Of a stretch of 64,000 bases of DNA, positions 7,752 to 16,536 are shown one piece after another. Numbering within the stretch: position 1 is the first letter of the stretch; every line of letters starts with the position of its first letter. Under the pieces are notes generated by a model. The model ran no database searches, was not told the DNA's origin, and worked only from the letters and a program-made list of their open reading frames with translations. The position numbers and the translations under genes are program-made. Source of the DNA: Woeseiaceae bacterium (GTDB lineage Bacteria > Pseudomonadota > Gammaproteobacteria > Steroidobacterales > Woeseiaceae); contig JASJCQ010000002.1 of NCBI GenBank assembly GCA_030065915.1, positions 62,001 to 126,000 of the forward strand. The letters are read 5' to 3'.

Positions 7752-9824
7752 ATGCCAGTAAGAACCCCGTGGCTTGTCGCCACATTTGCCATGCTGTCTT
7801 CAGCAGCCATCGGCGCAGAATCCATCGATGAAATTATCGTCACGTCCGACCTGCGACAGCGGCCGGTCAACGAGATCGCTTCGAGTATCACGCTGCTCGA
7901 TCAGCAACAAATCGCCGAGTTGGCCGACCAGCACTTCGAAGAACTCATCAAGTCGCTGCCGAACGTCAACTGGTCCGGTGACGGTCACCGCGCTAGGTAC
8001 CTGCAGATTCGCGGCGTCGGGGAGCTGGAGCAGTACCAGGGTGCGCCCAATCCTTCCATTGGATTCCTGATCGACGACATTGACTTTAGCGGCATCGGTA
8101 CTGTCGCGAGCCTGTTCGATGTCGAGCGCGTCGAGGTATTGCGCGGTCCGCAGGGCACGCGCTACGGGGCCAACGCCCTTGGTGGCCTTGTGTACCTGAA
8201 GAGCGTCGAGCCGGACGGCGAGACCAATGCGCGCGCCGAACTCAGTGTCGCCAGCGACGACGCGTTGTCGATTGGTGCGGCCGCCGGCGGCGCACTCTCG
8301 CCTGACGTCAGCTTCCGCGTAAGCGGCCAACACTACGAGAGTAACGGCTTCAGGGAAAACGCGACCCTCGACCGCGACGACACTAACCGTCGCAGGGAGT
8401 CGTCTGCGCGGGCAAAGGTTCGCTGGACGCCGAACGACCGAGTCGAATTCGATACCACACTCATGTTCGCCGACATCGACAACGGCTACGACGCGTTCGC
8501 GCTCGACAACAGCTATACGATGCTGTCCGACAAACCGGGCAGGGACGCGCAGGAATCGTTGGGCGCTGCCTTCCGTGTCGAGTGGAACGGCGATTCTGCA
8601 GACTTCCAGTCGATCACAACGCTGGCGGATTCAGACATCGTGTTCGGATTCGACGCGGATTGGGGCAGCACTGAGTCGTGGGCGCCGTTCGTCTACGACT
8701 ACACGTCGGCTTCGGATCGTGAGCGGCAGACGCTCAGCCAGGAGTTTCGACTGACGTCGGTCGACAGAATCTTCGATGACACGACGGATTGGCTCGTCGG
8801 TGTCTACTGGTCACGGCTGGACGAGACGCTCGTCAGCTTGAACGTTGGCGATTACTTCGATCCGTTCTTCGATTTCACCGATAACCTGTTCGACCCTTTC
8901 GACAGCGATTACGCGGCGACCAACGTCGCCGTATTCGGCCAGCTCGACATCGCGCTTGCCGCCGCGACACGGTTCGTTGCAGGCCTCCGTGCCGAGCGGC
9001 GCAGCGCCGACTACGAGGACAGCACGGGTCTCGAGGCGTCGCCGTCCGAGTCGATGCTCGGCGGCGAGCTCAGCCTGAGTCACGACCTGTCGGATACGAC
9101 GACGGTCTACGGCACGCTGTCGTCAGGCTTCAAGGCCGGTGGCTTCAACCTGGGGCCGGCCCCGGACGATCGGCGCGAGTTCGACGGGGAGCAGCTGTGG
9201 AACCTGGAGCTGGGTATCAAGGCTGCGCTGCGTTCCGTGAGTATCAATGCAGCGCTCTTCTATAACCGTCGCGAGGACCAGCAGGTCAGAACGTCCGTGC
9301 AACTGATACCGGGCGACCCGGCTTCATTTGTGTTCCTGACCGAGAATGCCGCCGAGGGCCGCGCGCTGGGCGCCGAACTCGAGATCGACTGGGCAATTAA
9401 CGATCGCTGGCAGGCGTATCTGTCGCTGGGGCTTCTGGACGCCGAGTTCTCTTCCTTCGATTCCGACGTGAGCAGCCTCGACGGCAGAGGCCAGGCACAC
9501 GCACCGGATTACACGCTTGCTGCGGGCGTGACTTACCGCGATCCGTCCGGCTTCTTCGCCGGCGTCAATGCTTCCGCTATTGACGCGTTCTACTTCGACG
9601 TCAGTCACGACCAGAAGTCGGATGCCTACACGCTGGCCGATCTTCGAGTCGGCTACGAGCAAGACACGTGGACCGCATCACTGTGGGTACGAAACCTGAC
9701 CGACGAGCAGTACGCCGTGCGCGGCTTTTTCTTCGGTAATGAGCCGCCGAACTTCGAGCCGACGTTGTACACGCGTCTCGGTGACCCGCGCGTTGTCGGC
9801 GTTACCGTCGACTGGAGATTCTGA
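7752..9824 (+). CDS. TonB-dependent outer-membrane receptor, probably for thiamine or a precursor
   Basis: A 690-residue outer-membrane protein: signal peptide ending near A-I-G-A (residues 1-22), a TonB-box-like D-E-I-I-V-T-S segment, a plug domain with L-Q-I-R-G-V-G and V-E-R-V-E-V-L-R-G-P-Q-G-T-R-Y-G-A-N-A-L-G-G, and a beta barrel ending in a C-terminal Phe (V-D-W-R-F). It lies directly under the TPP riboswitch and is followed by thiamine-binding, PnuT and kinase genes. Riboswitch-controlled TonB receptors linked to pnuT (omr1-type) are known from comparative genomics, so uptake of thiamine or thiamine phosphates across the outer membrane is the best guess. The substrate is inferred from context. 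Confidence 0.92.
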   Translation: MPVRTPWLVATFAMLSSAAIGAESIDEIIVTSDLRQRPVNEIASSITLLDQQQIAELADQHFEELIKSLPNVNWSGDGHRARYLQIRGVGELEQYQGAPNPSIGFLIDDIDFSGIGTVASLFDVERVEVLRGPQGTRYGANALGGLVYLKSVEPDGETNARAELSVASDDALSIGAAAGGALSPDVSFRVSGQHYESNGFRENATLDRDDTNRRRESSARAKVRWTPNDRVEFDTTLMFADIDNGYDAFALDNSYTMLSDKPGRDAQESLGAAFRVEWNGDSADFQSITTLADSDIVFGFDADWGSTESWAPFVYDYTSASDRERQTLSQEFRLTSVDRIFDDTTDWLVGVYWSRLDETLVSLNVGDYFDPFFDFTDNLFDPFDSDYAATNVAVFGQLDIALAAATRFVAGLRAERRSADYEDSTGLEASPSESMLGGELSLSHDLSDTTTVYGTLSSGFKAGGFNLGPAPDDRREFDGEQLWNLELGIKAALRSVSINAALFYNRREDQQVRTSVQLIPGDPASFVFLTENAAEGRALGAELEIDWAINDRWQAYLSLGLLDAEFSSFDSDVSSLDGRGQAHAPDYTLAAGVTYRDPSGFFAGVNASAIDAFYFDVSHDQKSDAYTLADLRVGYEQDTWTASLWVRNLTDEQYAVRGFFFGNEPPNFEPTLYTRLGDPRVVGVTVDWRF

Positions 9825-9825
9825 A

Positions 9826-10074
9826 ATGAAAGTAGCAGTAGACATCAGCCTCTATCCCTTCGATGCGGATTTCATTCCTCCGATCAAGGATGTCATCGGG
9901 AGACTCGCCGCGCATGAGGACCTCGACGTCGAGACGAATCCACTGAGTACCCAGATCCGCGGCGACTACGATGTCGTCATGGCGGCTCTCAACAAGGAGA
10001 TTCGTCAGACTTTCGAGACCGTGCCGAAGGCGATATTCACGATAAAGATCCTGAATAATCCGCTCGGCGACTAG
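9826..10074 (+). CDS. Small thiamine-binding protein (MTH1187/YkoF-like, DUF77)
   Basis: An 82-residue protein with the beta-alpha-beta-beta-alpha-beta pattern of the MTH1187/YqgV family: M-K-V-A-V-D-I-S-L-Y-P at the start, a middle T-N-P-L-S-T-Q-I-R-G-D-Y segment and F-T-I-K-I-L at the end. There is no signal peptide, so it is cytoplasmic. It starts two bases after the receptor stop, and the next gene follows with an 18-base gap. Family members bind thiamine or its HMP moiety in oligomers. In this operon it may buffer or hand over incoming thiamine to the kinase; that role is inference. The family is identified from pattern, not from a search. Confidence 0.8.
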   Translation: MKVAVDISLYPFDADFIPPIKDVIGRLAAHEDLDVETNPLSTQIRGDYDVVMAALNKEIRQTFETVPKAIFTIKILNNPLGD

Positions 10075-10092
10075 TCAGACGGGCGACAGGTT

Positions 10093-10695
10093 TTGCTGGC
10101 AGCGCTCTACTCGCAGATTGCGGCAACGTCGCCCATCGAGTGGCTTGCGGTCGTCTCGGCGATCGCCTACCTGTTCCTCGCGATCCGCGAGAACATCTGG
10201 TGCTGGCTGTTCGCCGCCATCAGCTCCGCTTCCTACATCTACCTGTTCATCGCGGCCCTGTTGTACATGGAGTCGCTGCTGAACGCCTATTACCTGGTCA
10301 TGGCCGGGTACGGGTGGTGGGTGTGGTCGCGGAAGCAGGACCGTGAAGGACACAGGATTGTCGTTACCTGGCCCTGGCAAGTGCATGCGGTTGCGATTGC
10401 CAGCATACTGATACTCAGTGCGGGCAGTGCGTTCCTGTTATCGCGATACACCGATGCCGCTTTGCCTTTCTATGATTCTCTCACGACCTTCGGCGCGTTC
10501 TGGACGACATTCCTCGTCGCGCGCAAGGTATTCGAGAACTGGTGGTACTGGCTGGTGATCGACGCTGGATCCATCTTGCTGTACCTGTCGCGGGACCTGT
10601 ACCTGACGTCGCTGCTCTTCGTCGTCTATCTCGCCATGATTCCGTTCGGCATGATTGCCTGGCGACGCTCCATGCGGATACAAGGGCATGCGTGA
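10093..10695 (+). CDS. pnuT: PnuT-type (PnuC-family) thiamine permease
   Basis: A 200-residue inner-membrane protein with about seven hydrophobic helices and the PnuC-family aromatic repeats: I-R-E-N-I-W-C-W, Y-G-W-W-V-W, and F-E-N-W-W-Y-W-L-V-I-D near the C-terminus. PnuC proteins are facilitators that work with intracellular phosphorylation of the vitamin; the TPP-regulated branch (PnuT) carries thiamine. The only possible start before the first helix is TTG at 10093, since an in-frame TAG occurs at 10072 and the next ATG is deep inside the protein. AGG lies very close upstream, so initiation probably depends on coupling to the gene before. The next gene overlaps by 8 bp. Confidence 0.9.
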   Translation: MLAALYSQIAATSPIEWLAVVSAIAYLFLAIRENIWCWLFAAISSASYIYLFIAALLYMESLLNAYYLVMAGYGWWVWSRKQDREGHRIVVTWPWQVHAVAIASILILSAGSAFLLSRYTDAALPFYDSLTTFGAFWTTFLVARKVFENWWYWLVIDAGSILLYLSRDLYLTSLLFVVYLAMIPFGMIAWRRSMRIQGHA

Positions 10696-11485
10696 GCTTG
10701 TACTCAGAGCCCTGCTCGGTGAGCGCCTGCCTGAATGGCGCAAAGCCACCATCGAGCGAGTGCGGCAGGGGCAGACGGACGATGCGTTTCGCCTGACGCT
10801 CGGCGAGCGTCGCGCATTCTGCAAGGTGGACACCGAGCCGCGATCTTCGTCGGTGAATTCCCGGCCGGAGGAGGCGTCGATCCAGGCGTCGGTCGCGAAG
10901 CATGGTTTGTCACCGAACGTCCTGTATTCCGACGAACACTGCATTGTGACGGAGTACGTAGAGGCACAAGTGCTAACGGCCGACGATCTCGCCTCCAACG
11001 CCACGATCACCAGACTTGGTCGGCAGATGAAGAAACTGCACGGCCTGCCGCTGACCGGTCGACGCTTCGACGCGTCCGCCGCTGCGGAATCCTATGCGGC
11101 GACGATCGACGATCGTGCAACCTCGGATCGTTGCATCGCTGCGATCGACGCGATACGCGCCGATGAGGAACTCGTCTTCTCCCATAACGATATGGTGGTG
11201 GGAAACATACTGCTGGCGGAATCGATCTTCTTCATCGATTGGGAATACGCCTGTGATAACTCACCGCTGTTTGACGTCGCTACCGTAGTCGCGCACCACG
11301 CCCTCGGTATACAAGCGGCGCGCGCTCTGCTTGACGCACGGTTCGGTCTTGTCGATCAGGACCTGCTCGCGAATCTCATGAGCTACGTGCGAGCCTACCG
11401 TGCGCTGTATTGGTTGTGGCTGGCGAACAGGGACCCGGCGGATCACCGCCTGGGGGCTTTGGCGGAATTACTGGACGAACGCTAG
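10688..11485 (+). CDS. Thiamine kinase-like phosphotransferase (APH/choline kinase fold)
   Basis: A 265-residue kinase of the aminoglycoside/choline kinase fold. The catalytic loop is S-H-N-D-M-V-V-G-N-I-L (H166, D168) and the metal site is I-D-W-E (D184). It is the last gene of the TPP-riboswitch operon and overlaps pnuT by 8 bp. By analogy with E. coli YcfN/ThiK it would phosphorylate thiamine to thiamine monophosphate and so trap it in the cell, which suits a PnuT-type facilitator. If so, a separate ThiL is still needed to make TPP; none is in the window. The ATG at 10688 was chosen over a TTG inside pnuT. Thiamine specificity rests on context. Confidence 0.82.
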   Translation: MRELVLRALLGERLPEWRKATIERVRQGQTDDAFRLTLGERRAFCKVDTEPRSSSVNSRPEEASIQASVAKHGLSPNVLYSDEHCIVTEYVEAQVLTADDLASNATITRLGRQMKKLHGLPLTGRRFDASAAAESYAATIDDRATSDRCIAAIDAIRADEELVFSHNDMVVGNILLAESIFFIDWEYACDNSPLFDVATVVAHHALGIQAARALLDARFGLVDQDLLANLMSYVRAYRALYWLWLANRDPADHRLGALAELLDER

Positions 11486-11519
11486 CCTGCTGTCCAGGTG
11501 CGCAACGCCGGGTTCTTCG

Positions 11520-13358
11520 TCAGGCTTCTTCCGCTTTCGATCGCAGCCGCGCGTCTCTGCGTCGCTCACCCTCGGCGAGCAACTTCTTGCGCAGTCGAAT
11601 GCTGGTCGGAGTGATCTCGACGAGCTCGTCATCGTCGATGAATTCGAGGGCCTGCTCCAGGGAGTAGTTCAATGGCGGCGTCAGCTGGATGTTCTCATCG
11701 GAGCCCGCGGCGCGAATGTTCGTCAGCTGTTTGCCTTTGGTCGGGTTGACCGGCAGGTCGTTACTCCGTTTGTGAATCCCGACGATCATGCCTTCGTAGA
11801 CCTGTACGCCGTGGCCGATAAACAATGAGCCGCGGTCCTGCAGGTTGTACAGAGCATACGCCAGCGCTTTGCCAGCGACGTTGGAGACCATGACCCCATT
11901 GATTCGTTGCCCGATATCGGACTTCACTTTCGGGCCGTAACGATCGAAGACGTTGTAGAGCAGGCCGGTACCTGCCGTCATCGTCAGGTACTCGGTACGA
12001 AACCCGATCAGGCCGCGCGACGGGATGCGGTACTCGAGCCGCGACCTGCCGCGGCCATCGGAACTCATGCTCAGGAGTTCGCCCTTTCTTTCGGCCAGGC
12101 TCTGCATAACCGAGCCCTGGTACGCTTCCTCGAAGTCGGCGGTCACCATTTCCCACGGTTCCTGGATGACGCCGTCTATCTCATGTTCGATGACCGATGG
12201 CCGGGAAACGGCCAACTCGAAGCCTTCCCGGCGCATTGTCTCGATCAACACAGACAGGTGCAGTTCGCCCCTGCCGGATACCTGGAACTTGTCCGGGTCG
12301 TCGGTCTCCTCGACGCGCAGGGCGACGTTGTGCTTGAGCTCCTGGTTCAGCCGCTCGAGGATCTGGCGGCTGGTCAGGTATTTGCCTTCCTGGCCTGCGA
12401 ACGGGGACTTGTTGACCTGGAAGGTCATGCTGATCGTAGGCTCATCTACGCTCAACGGAGGCAGGCCTTCGGGCTGGTCGGGCGAGCAGACAGTGTCCGA
12501 AATCTGCAGGTCCTCGACGCCGCTGAAGACGACGATGTCGCCGGCCTGGGCTTGCTCAACCGGCACTCTCTCGAGGCCATGAAAGCCGTACAGGTTGGCA
12601 AGCTGTCCGGATGTCTTGCTGCCGTCGCGGCGCACGACGCTGATCCGGCTGCCGACCTTTGCCGTGCCGCGGTTGATGCGGCCGATGCCGAGCACGCCGA
12701 CGTAGGAATTGTAGTCGAGGCTGGAGACCTGCAGCTGCAACGGCCCGTCGACCTGTACGTCCGGCGGCGGGACATGATCGACGATTGCCTGCAGCAGGGG
12801 AGTGGTATCGCCACCCGACACATCCGTATCCATGCCGGCGAAGCCCTGCAGGGCAGACGCGTAGACGACCGGGAAGTCCAGCTGCTCATCGGTAGCGCCG
12901 AGGCGATCGAAGAGGTCGAAGGTCTGGTCCAGTACCCAGTCCGGGCGAGCACCGTCGCGGTCGATTTTATTGACGACGACCAGCGGCACGAAGCCGTGCT
13001 CGAAGGCCTTCTGTGTTACGAAGCGGGTCTGTGGCATCGGGCCTTCGACCGCGTCGACGAGCAGCAACACGCCGTCCACCATCGACAGCACGCGCTCGAC
13101 TTCGCCGCCAAAGTCGGCGTGTCCCGGCGTGTCGACGATGTTGATCCGCCAGTCGTTCCAGCGGATCGACGTGTTCTTCGACAGGATCGTAATGCCGCGC
13201 TCGCGTTCCAGGTCATTGGAATCCATGACGCGATCGGGAATGGTCGCCCGTGCGTCGAGCGTGCCGGATTGCTGCAGCAGGCGGTCGACCAGCGTTGTCT
13301 TGCCGTGGTCGACGTGGGCAATGATCGCGATATTGCGGAGTTTCTCGGTTGGGTGCAT
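11520..13358 (-). CDS. typA: Ribosome-associated GTPase TypA/BipA
   Basis: A 612-residue translational GTPase of normal length. It begins [23 protein letters not shown], which contains G1; G2 is R-G-I-T-I, G3 D-T-P-G-H-A-D-F and G4 N-K-I-D. After this come the EF-G-like domains II, III and V and the BipA C-terminal domain with the G-L-I-G-F-R-T-E-Y loop. BipA binds 70S ribosomes and aids 50S assembly and stress adaptation. The ATG at 13358 is used because the sequence upstream does not resemble the family. It converges with the thiamine kinase gene (34 bp between stops). A long open frame on the opposite strand is a shadow. Confidence 0.97.
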   Translation of the reverse strand: MHPTEKLRNIAIIAHVDHGKTTLVDRLLQQSGTLDARATIPDRVMDSNDLERERGITILSKNTSIRWNDWRINIVDTPGHADFGGEVERVLSMVDGVLLLVDAVEGPMPQTRFVTQKAFEHGFVPLVVVNKIDRDGARPDWVLDQTFDLFDRLGATDEQLDFPVVYASALQGFAGMDTDVSGGDTTPLLQAIVDHVPPPDVQVDGPLQLQVSSLDYNSYVGVLGIGRINRGTAKVGSRISVVRRDGSKTSGQLANLYGFHGLERVPVEQAQAGDIVVFSGVEDLQISDTVCSPDQPEGLPPLSVDEPTISMTFQVNKSPFAGQEGKYLTSRQILERLNQELKHNVALRVEETDDPDKFQVSGRGELHLSVLIETMRREGFELAVSRPSVIEHEIDGVIQEPWEMVTADFEEAYQGSVMQSLAERKGELLSMSSDGRGRSRLEYRIPSRGLIGFRTEYLTMTAGTGLLYNVFDRYGPKVKSDIGQRINGVMVSNVAGKALAYALYNLQDRGSLFIGHGVQVYEGMIVGIHKRSNDLPVNPTKGKQLTNIRAAGSDENIQLTPPLNYSLEQALEFIDDDELVEITPTSIRLRKKLLAEGERRRDARLRSKAEEA

Positions 13359-13424
13359 GCGGACTGGCCGGGGAAAAAGGGCGGGATTATATCGATTCCT
13401 GCCCACGCCGTACCGAATTTTTGG

Positions 13425-14207
13425 CTACCAACTGTTGCGCAGCTCTCTTAGCTTCAGGAAAGTGCCTTTCTCATCGTAATCCCGGCCGAATTCGGCTTTA
13501 AGGCGGCTTGCTATAACCGGACTGTCGAGGCGGAAGAACGTATTGATTCGGCGTTCCTCCGCCAGCGTCGTCACATGGGCATTCGCAGGGTCCTGATCGG
13601 CGTAGCGCGCCAGCATTTCGCGCGCCGCCTCGTTGTCAGGCTCGCGGTCCAGAGTGAATTGAAGATTGTTGACCAGGTAGTCGTGCCCCGGATAGATGCG
13701 TGTGTCGCCGGGCAGGCGATCGAGCTGGGTAGTGAATGTCTCGTACAGCTCCTCCGGGTGCCCCCCGTTATGGCAGTTGCCGGCGCCGGCATTGAACAGC
13801 GTATCGCCGCAAAACAACGCCGGTGGGTCCGTCTTTGACAGCAGGCAGATGTGGCTCATCGTGTGGCCCGGGGTATCGAGGCACTCCAGCTCTACCGTCG
13901 TGCCGACCTTGATGACGTCTCCGGCCCCGACGCCAAGCCCGACGTTCGGAATCCGTCTACCGGCATTCTTGTGCGCGATGATAGTCGCGCCGGTCGCAGC
14001 AACCATCGCCTTGTTCCCGCCGATATGGTCGCCGTGTTCGTGAGTATTGACGATCTGAGTGATGGTAAAGCCGCGAGCGTCGGCCACCCTCAGACACTGT
14101 TCGTAGTCGAGCGGATCTATTGCGAGAGCGTCCCGCGTGTCAGGGCAGGCCACCAGGTAATTGAAGTTTCTGTAATTGTTGCCTACCCAGAGCTGTTCGA
14201 CGATCAC
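13425..14207 (-). CDS. Glyoxalase II-like metallo-beta-lactamase-fold hydrolase
   Basis: A 260-residue protein with the T-H-E-H-G-D-H metal motif at residues 55-61, a G-H-T-M-S-H second metal histidine, C-G-D-T-L-F for the bridging Asp, and P-G-H-D-Y for the last histidine. Length and the C-terminal R-R-I-N-T-F-F-R-L segment match hydroxyacylglutathione hydrolases (GloB), which release D-lactate from S-lactoylglutathione. The C-terminal helical part is short, so a related thioesterase is possible. The start is GTG, overlapping the stop of the amidohydrolase gene upstream (GTGA), so the two are co-transcribed. Confidence 0.88.
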   Translation of the reverse strand: MIVEQLWVGNNYRNFNYLVACPDTRDALAIDPLDYEQCLRVADARGFTITQIVNTHEHGDHIGGNKAMVAATGATIIAHKNAGRRIPNVGLGVGAGDVIKVGTTVELECLDTPGHTMSHICLLSKTDPPALFCGDTLFNAGAGNCHNGGHPEELYETFTTQLDRLPGDTRIYPGHDYLVNNLQFTLDREPDNEAAREMLARYADQDPANAHVTTLAEERRINTFFRLDSPVIASRLKAEFGRDYDEKGTFLKLRELRNSW

Positions 14208-15847
14208 TCCGCGGCCTCACGCGTATAGACTTTCTGCCCGCCGATCCAGGTTTCAATGACCTCTATATCGTCGATCTCGTACACGTCGACCTCGAAGAAG
14301 TCTCGGTCAATAACGATGAAATCTGCCCACTTGCCCGTCTCCAGGCTTCCCAGGCGATCTTCCTGCAGTGCCGCGTAAGCGGCTGCCAGCGTGAATGAGT
14401 GAAGTGCCTCGGCCCGTGTCAGCGATTCCTCTGCATACCATCCGCCCTCCGGCATGCCACCTCGGTCCTGCCGGGACACGGCCGCGTAAAGACCGTGGAA
14501 GGGGTTGGCGAGTTCGACCGGAAAGTCTGACCCGCTCGCGACGACGACGCCGGCCTCCAGGAACTTGCGCCACGCATAGGCGCCCTTGATGCGCTCAGGC
14601 CCAACACGGTCCTCGGCCATGTTCATATCGCTGGTCGCGTGGACCGGCTGCATGGATGCAATCACGCCGAGTTCCGCGAAGCGCGGGATGTCATCCAGTG
14701 TGACGATCTGTGAGTGCTCCACGCGGTTGCGGAGCTCTGAGGGCTTACCCTCCTGGACCTTGTCGAAAGAATTCAAGACCATCTGGTTTCCCTTGTCCCC
14801 GATGGCGTGAACGCCAACCTGGAACCCGAGACCGTTAGCCTTGGCGACCTTCGCGTCCAGTTCATCCTGTGTCCAGAACGGTAGCCCGTAATTCTCCGGA
14901 TCGTCGCTGTAGGGTTCGAGCATCGCCGCTCCGCGACTGCCCAGCGCTCCGTCCTGGTACAGCTTGACCGAGCGAATATCCAACCGGTCGTTGCCGTAGG
15001 CGACCAGGGGCTTGCCGATCGCGTCGAGGTTTTCTCCGGAACCGCTGACCATGCCGTAGAAGCGCAGGTTGAGTTCGCCATCGTCGGCCATGGCAATAAG
15101 TACTTCGGCATCTGTCTTACTGATGCCAGCATCGTGAACGCCGGTAATGCCGAGCGAATTCACCAGGGCGATCGCCTTTCCGTAGGCTACTCGCAGCTCG
15201 GCCTTGGTTATTTCCGGCACCTGTTCCTCGACCATGTACATGGCCTTGTCGATCAGGACGCCTGTCGCGTTGCCGTTATCATCGCGAATGATCTTACCGC
15301 CAACCGGGTCCGGCGTGTCCTTGTCGATGCCTGCGAGTTCCATCGCCTTGCTGTTCGCCCAGCCGGCATGGCCGTCGACACGACGAAGCCATACGGGGCG
15401 GTCGGCAACGACGGCGTCGATGTCCGCGGCCGTCGGGAACTCGTTACTTTCCCATAGCACCTGGTTCCAGCCTCGGCCCTTGACCCAACCGGAGCCCTTG
15501 TTGTTTTCAGCAAAAGCTGCGATTCGGGCAACGGCCTCCTCGAGGCTGTCGACACCGAACAGGTCGAGCGACACCTGCAGGATGCCGAGGCTGCTGACAT
15601 GGGCGTGAGCGTCAGTCAGGCCCGGCAGGACAACGCGGCCCTGCCCATCGATCACGGTGGCTCCGTCGAACGCCTCGACGTCAACGTTGGTGCCTACGAT
15701 CCGCCCCGCGTCATCGAACGCGATCGAGGAGAATGACTGAATACCGCTATCCGTTGAGGTATAGCCGCTCACGTTGTCGATAATCGTAACGTTTGCGTTC
15801 GCACTGAACGTGATGAGGAGTAAGAAACTTGTAAGCGCTTTTTTCAT
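14204..15847 (-). CDS. Exported amidohydrolase, YtcJ/Amidohydro_3 type
   Basis: A 547-residue protein with an N-terminal signal peptide (K-K-A-L-T-S-F-L-L-L-I-T-F-S-A-N-A). Metal-ligand motif P-G-L-T-D-A-H-A-H-V is near residue 82, V-G-V-H-A-I-G-D near 345, V-E-H-S-Q near 375, and the G-S-D-F-P-V Asp near 442; a Lys in R-S-V-K-L-Y-Q-D-G-A-L-G-S-R may be the carbamylated residue. YtcJ-type enzymes hydrolyse amides or carbamates; the actual substrate is unknown. The signal peptide places it in the periplasm. It shares an operon with the glyoxalase II-like gene. A 525-bp stretch without clear genes lies upstream. Confidence 0.88.
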   Translation of the reverse strand: MKKALTSFLLLITFSANANVTIIDNVSGYTSTDSGIQSFSSIAFDDAGRIVGTNVDVEAFDGATVIDGQGRVVLPGLTDAHAHVSSLGILQVSLDLFGVDSLEEAVARIAAFAENNKGSGWVKGRGWNQVLWESNEFPTAADIDAVVADRPVWLRRVDGHAGWANSKAMELAGIDKDTPDPVGGKIIRDDNGNATGVLIDKAMYMVEEQVPEITKAELRVAYGKAIALVNSLGITGVHDAGISKTDAEVLIAMADDGELNLRFYGMVSGSGENLDAIGKPLVAYGNDRLDIRSVKLYQDGALGSRGAAMLEPYSDDPENYGLPFWTQDELDAKVAKANGLGFQVGVHAIGDKGNQMVLNSFDKVQEGKPSELRNRVEHSQIVTLDDIPRFAELGVIASMQPVHATSDMNMAEDRVGPERIKGAYAWRKFLEAGVVVASGSDFPVELANPFHGLYAAVSRQDRGGMPEGGWYAEESLTRAEALHSFTLAAAYAALQEDRLGSLETGKWADFIVIDRDFFEVDVYEIDDIEVIETWIGGQKVYTREAAE

Positions 15848-16372
15848 GATTGTCAGTCTGTCCCGGGATTCCGGAACACTAACAAATGCGGGGCTTTCGC
15901 GTCAGGACAGATCATGGCACATCGATAGACGGTACTTCTGATGAGGCATTGTCGTGACTTTCTGTTGTTAAAATACGACATAAACCTCCAAGTGCTACAT
16001 TTTTGAGACAAAATTGTAACGAAACGTTGACATCAATGGGGTTTTCTGCGACCGTCTCTGCATCTAAACGTCGTCTTTCAGCAACACTTTGCCAATTCGA
16101 TGACGTGAAGATGCCTTCAGGTACGGCTTGGCGGGGGAACTCAGGGGGGCCAGGTACCACGTACAAACGTAGGTAGCTAGAAAAACGGCTCTGCTGCAGA
16201 GCCGTTTTTTTTTGGCGGCTCTGTCCCGGGCTCATTCAACCTGCTTGCAACGCACCGCAGGAATCCGCGATTTCGGCCGAAAACTCCTTTAAAAACAATG
16301 CCGGGCCGGTCATCATTGTCGCTGACGGGCGAGTTTGTCCTCGTTACTTCACGATATCGACAGGGAATCGGT
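15848..16372. other. 525-bp intergenic region, possible small RNA
   Basis: No convincing coding sequence lies between the amidohydrolase start and the small frame at 16373. The middle part is AT-rich, with a TTGACA at about 16027-16032 but no good -10 box at the right spacing. A G-rich stretch (about 16133-16152) precedes a strong intrinsic terminator at 16185-16213. A terminator with no gene immediately before it on the plus strand suggests a short noncoding transcript of about 150 bases, though it may simply insulate the next gene. Confidence 0.35.
16185..16213 (+). terminator. Intrinsic terminator
   Basis: Ten-base perfect arms ACGGCTCTGC and GCAGAGCCGT around a single T, followed by a run of nine T. 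An AAAAA run on the left side means it could also act on the minus strand, but no minus-strand gene reads into it. Confidence 0.85.
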
Positions 16373-16534
16373 ATGTCGCATCCACGCAAGATCCTCGCAA
16401 GCCAGGCCGGTCTCTTCGCCCTCGACGTTGGCGGCGAGAGGCCTGATGCAAGTCTCGATCTCGGTACGCTGCCGCTTACGAACAAACGCGCCGCCAACCT
16501 GGTCTTCCGCCCGGAAAACAGTCAGGGTCGGTAA
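16373..16534 (+). CDS. Small hypothetical protein upstream of CDF exporter
   Basis: A 53-codon frame starting at ATG 16373 with AGGGA about nine bases upstream and ending TAA two bases before the GTG of the exporter. The product begins M-S-H-P-R-K-I-L-A-S and has no membrane segment, cysteine or recognisable domain. Tight spacing suggests translational coupling, so it may be a short leader-like gene, but codon evidence is weak at this length and it may not be expressed. Confidence 0.35.
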   Translation: MSHPRKILASQAGLFALDVGGERPDASLDLGTLPLTNKRAANLVFRPENSQGR

Positions 16535-16536
16535 TC

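Noticed and set aside
11907..13451. A 514-codon frame antisense to typA
   Set aside because: It mirrors the GC-rich codon pattern of typA, whose product is unmistakable, and contains no domain.
15980..16180. Cyclic-di-GMP riboswitch (GEMM) before the CDF exporter
   Set aside because: The conserved GEMM segments (GCAAACC-like and GACGCAAAGCC-like) are not present in order; only short chance matches were seen.
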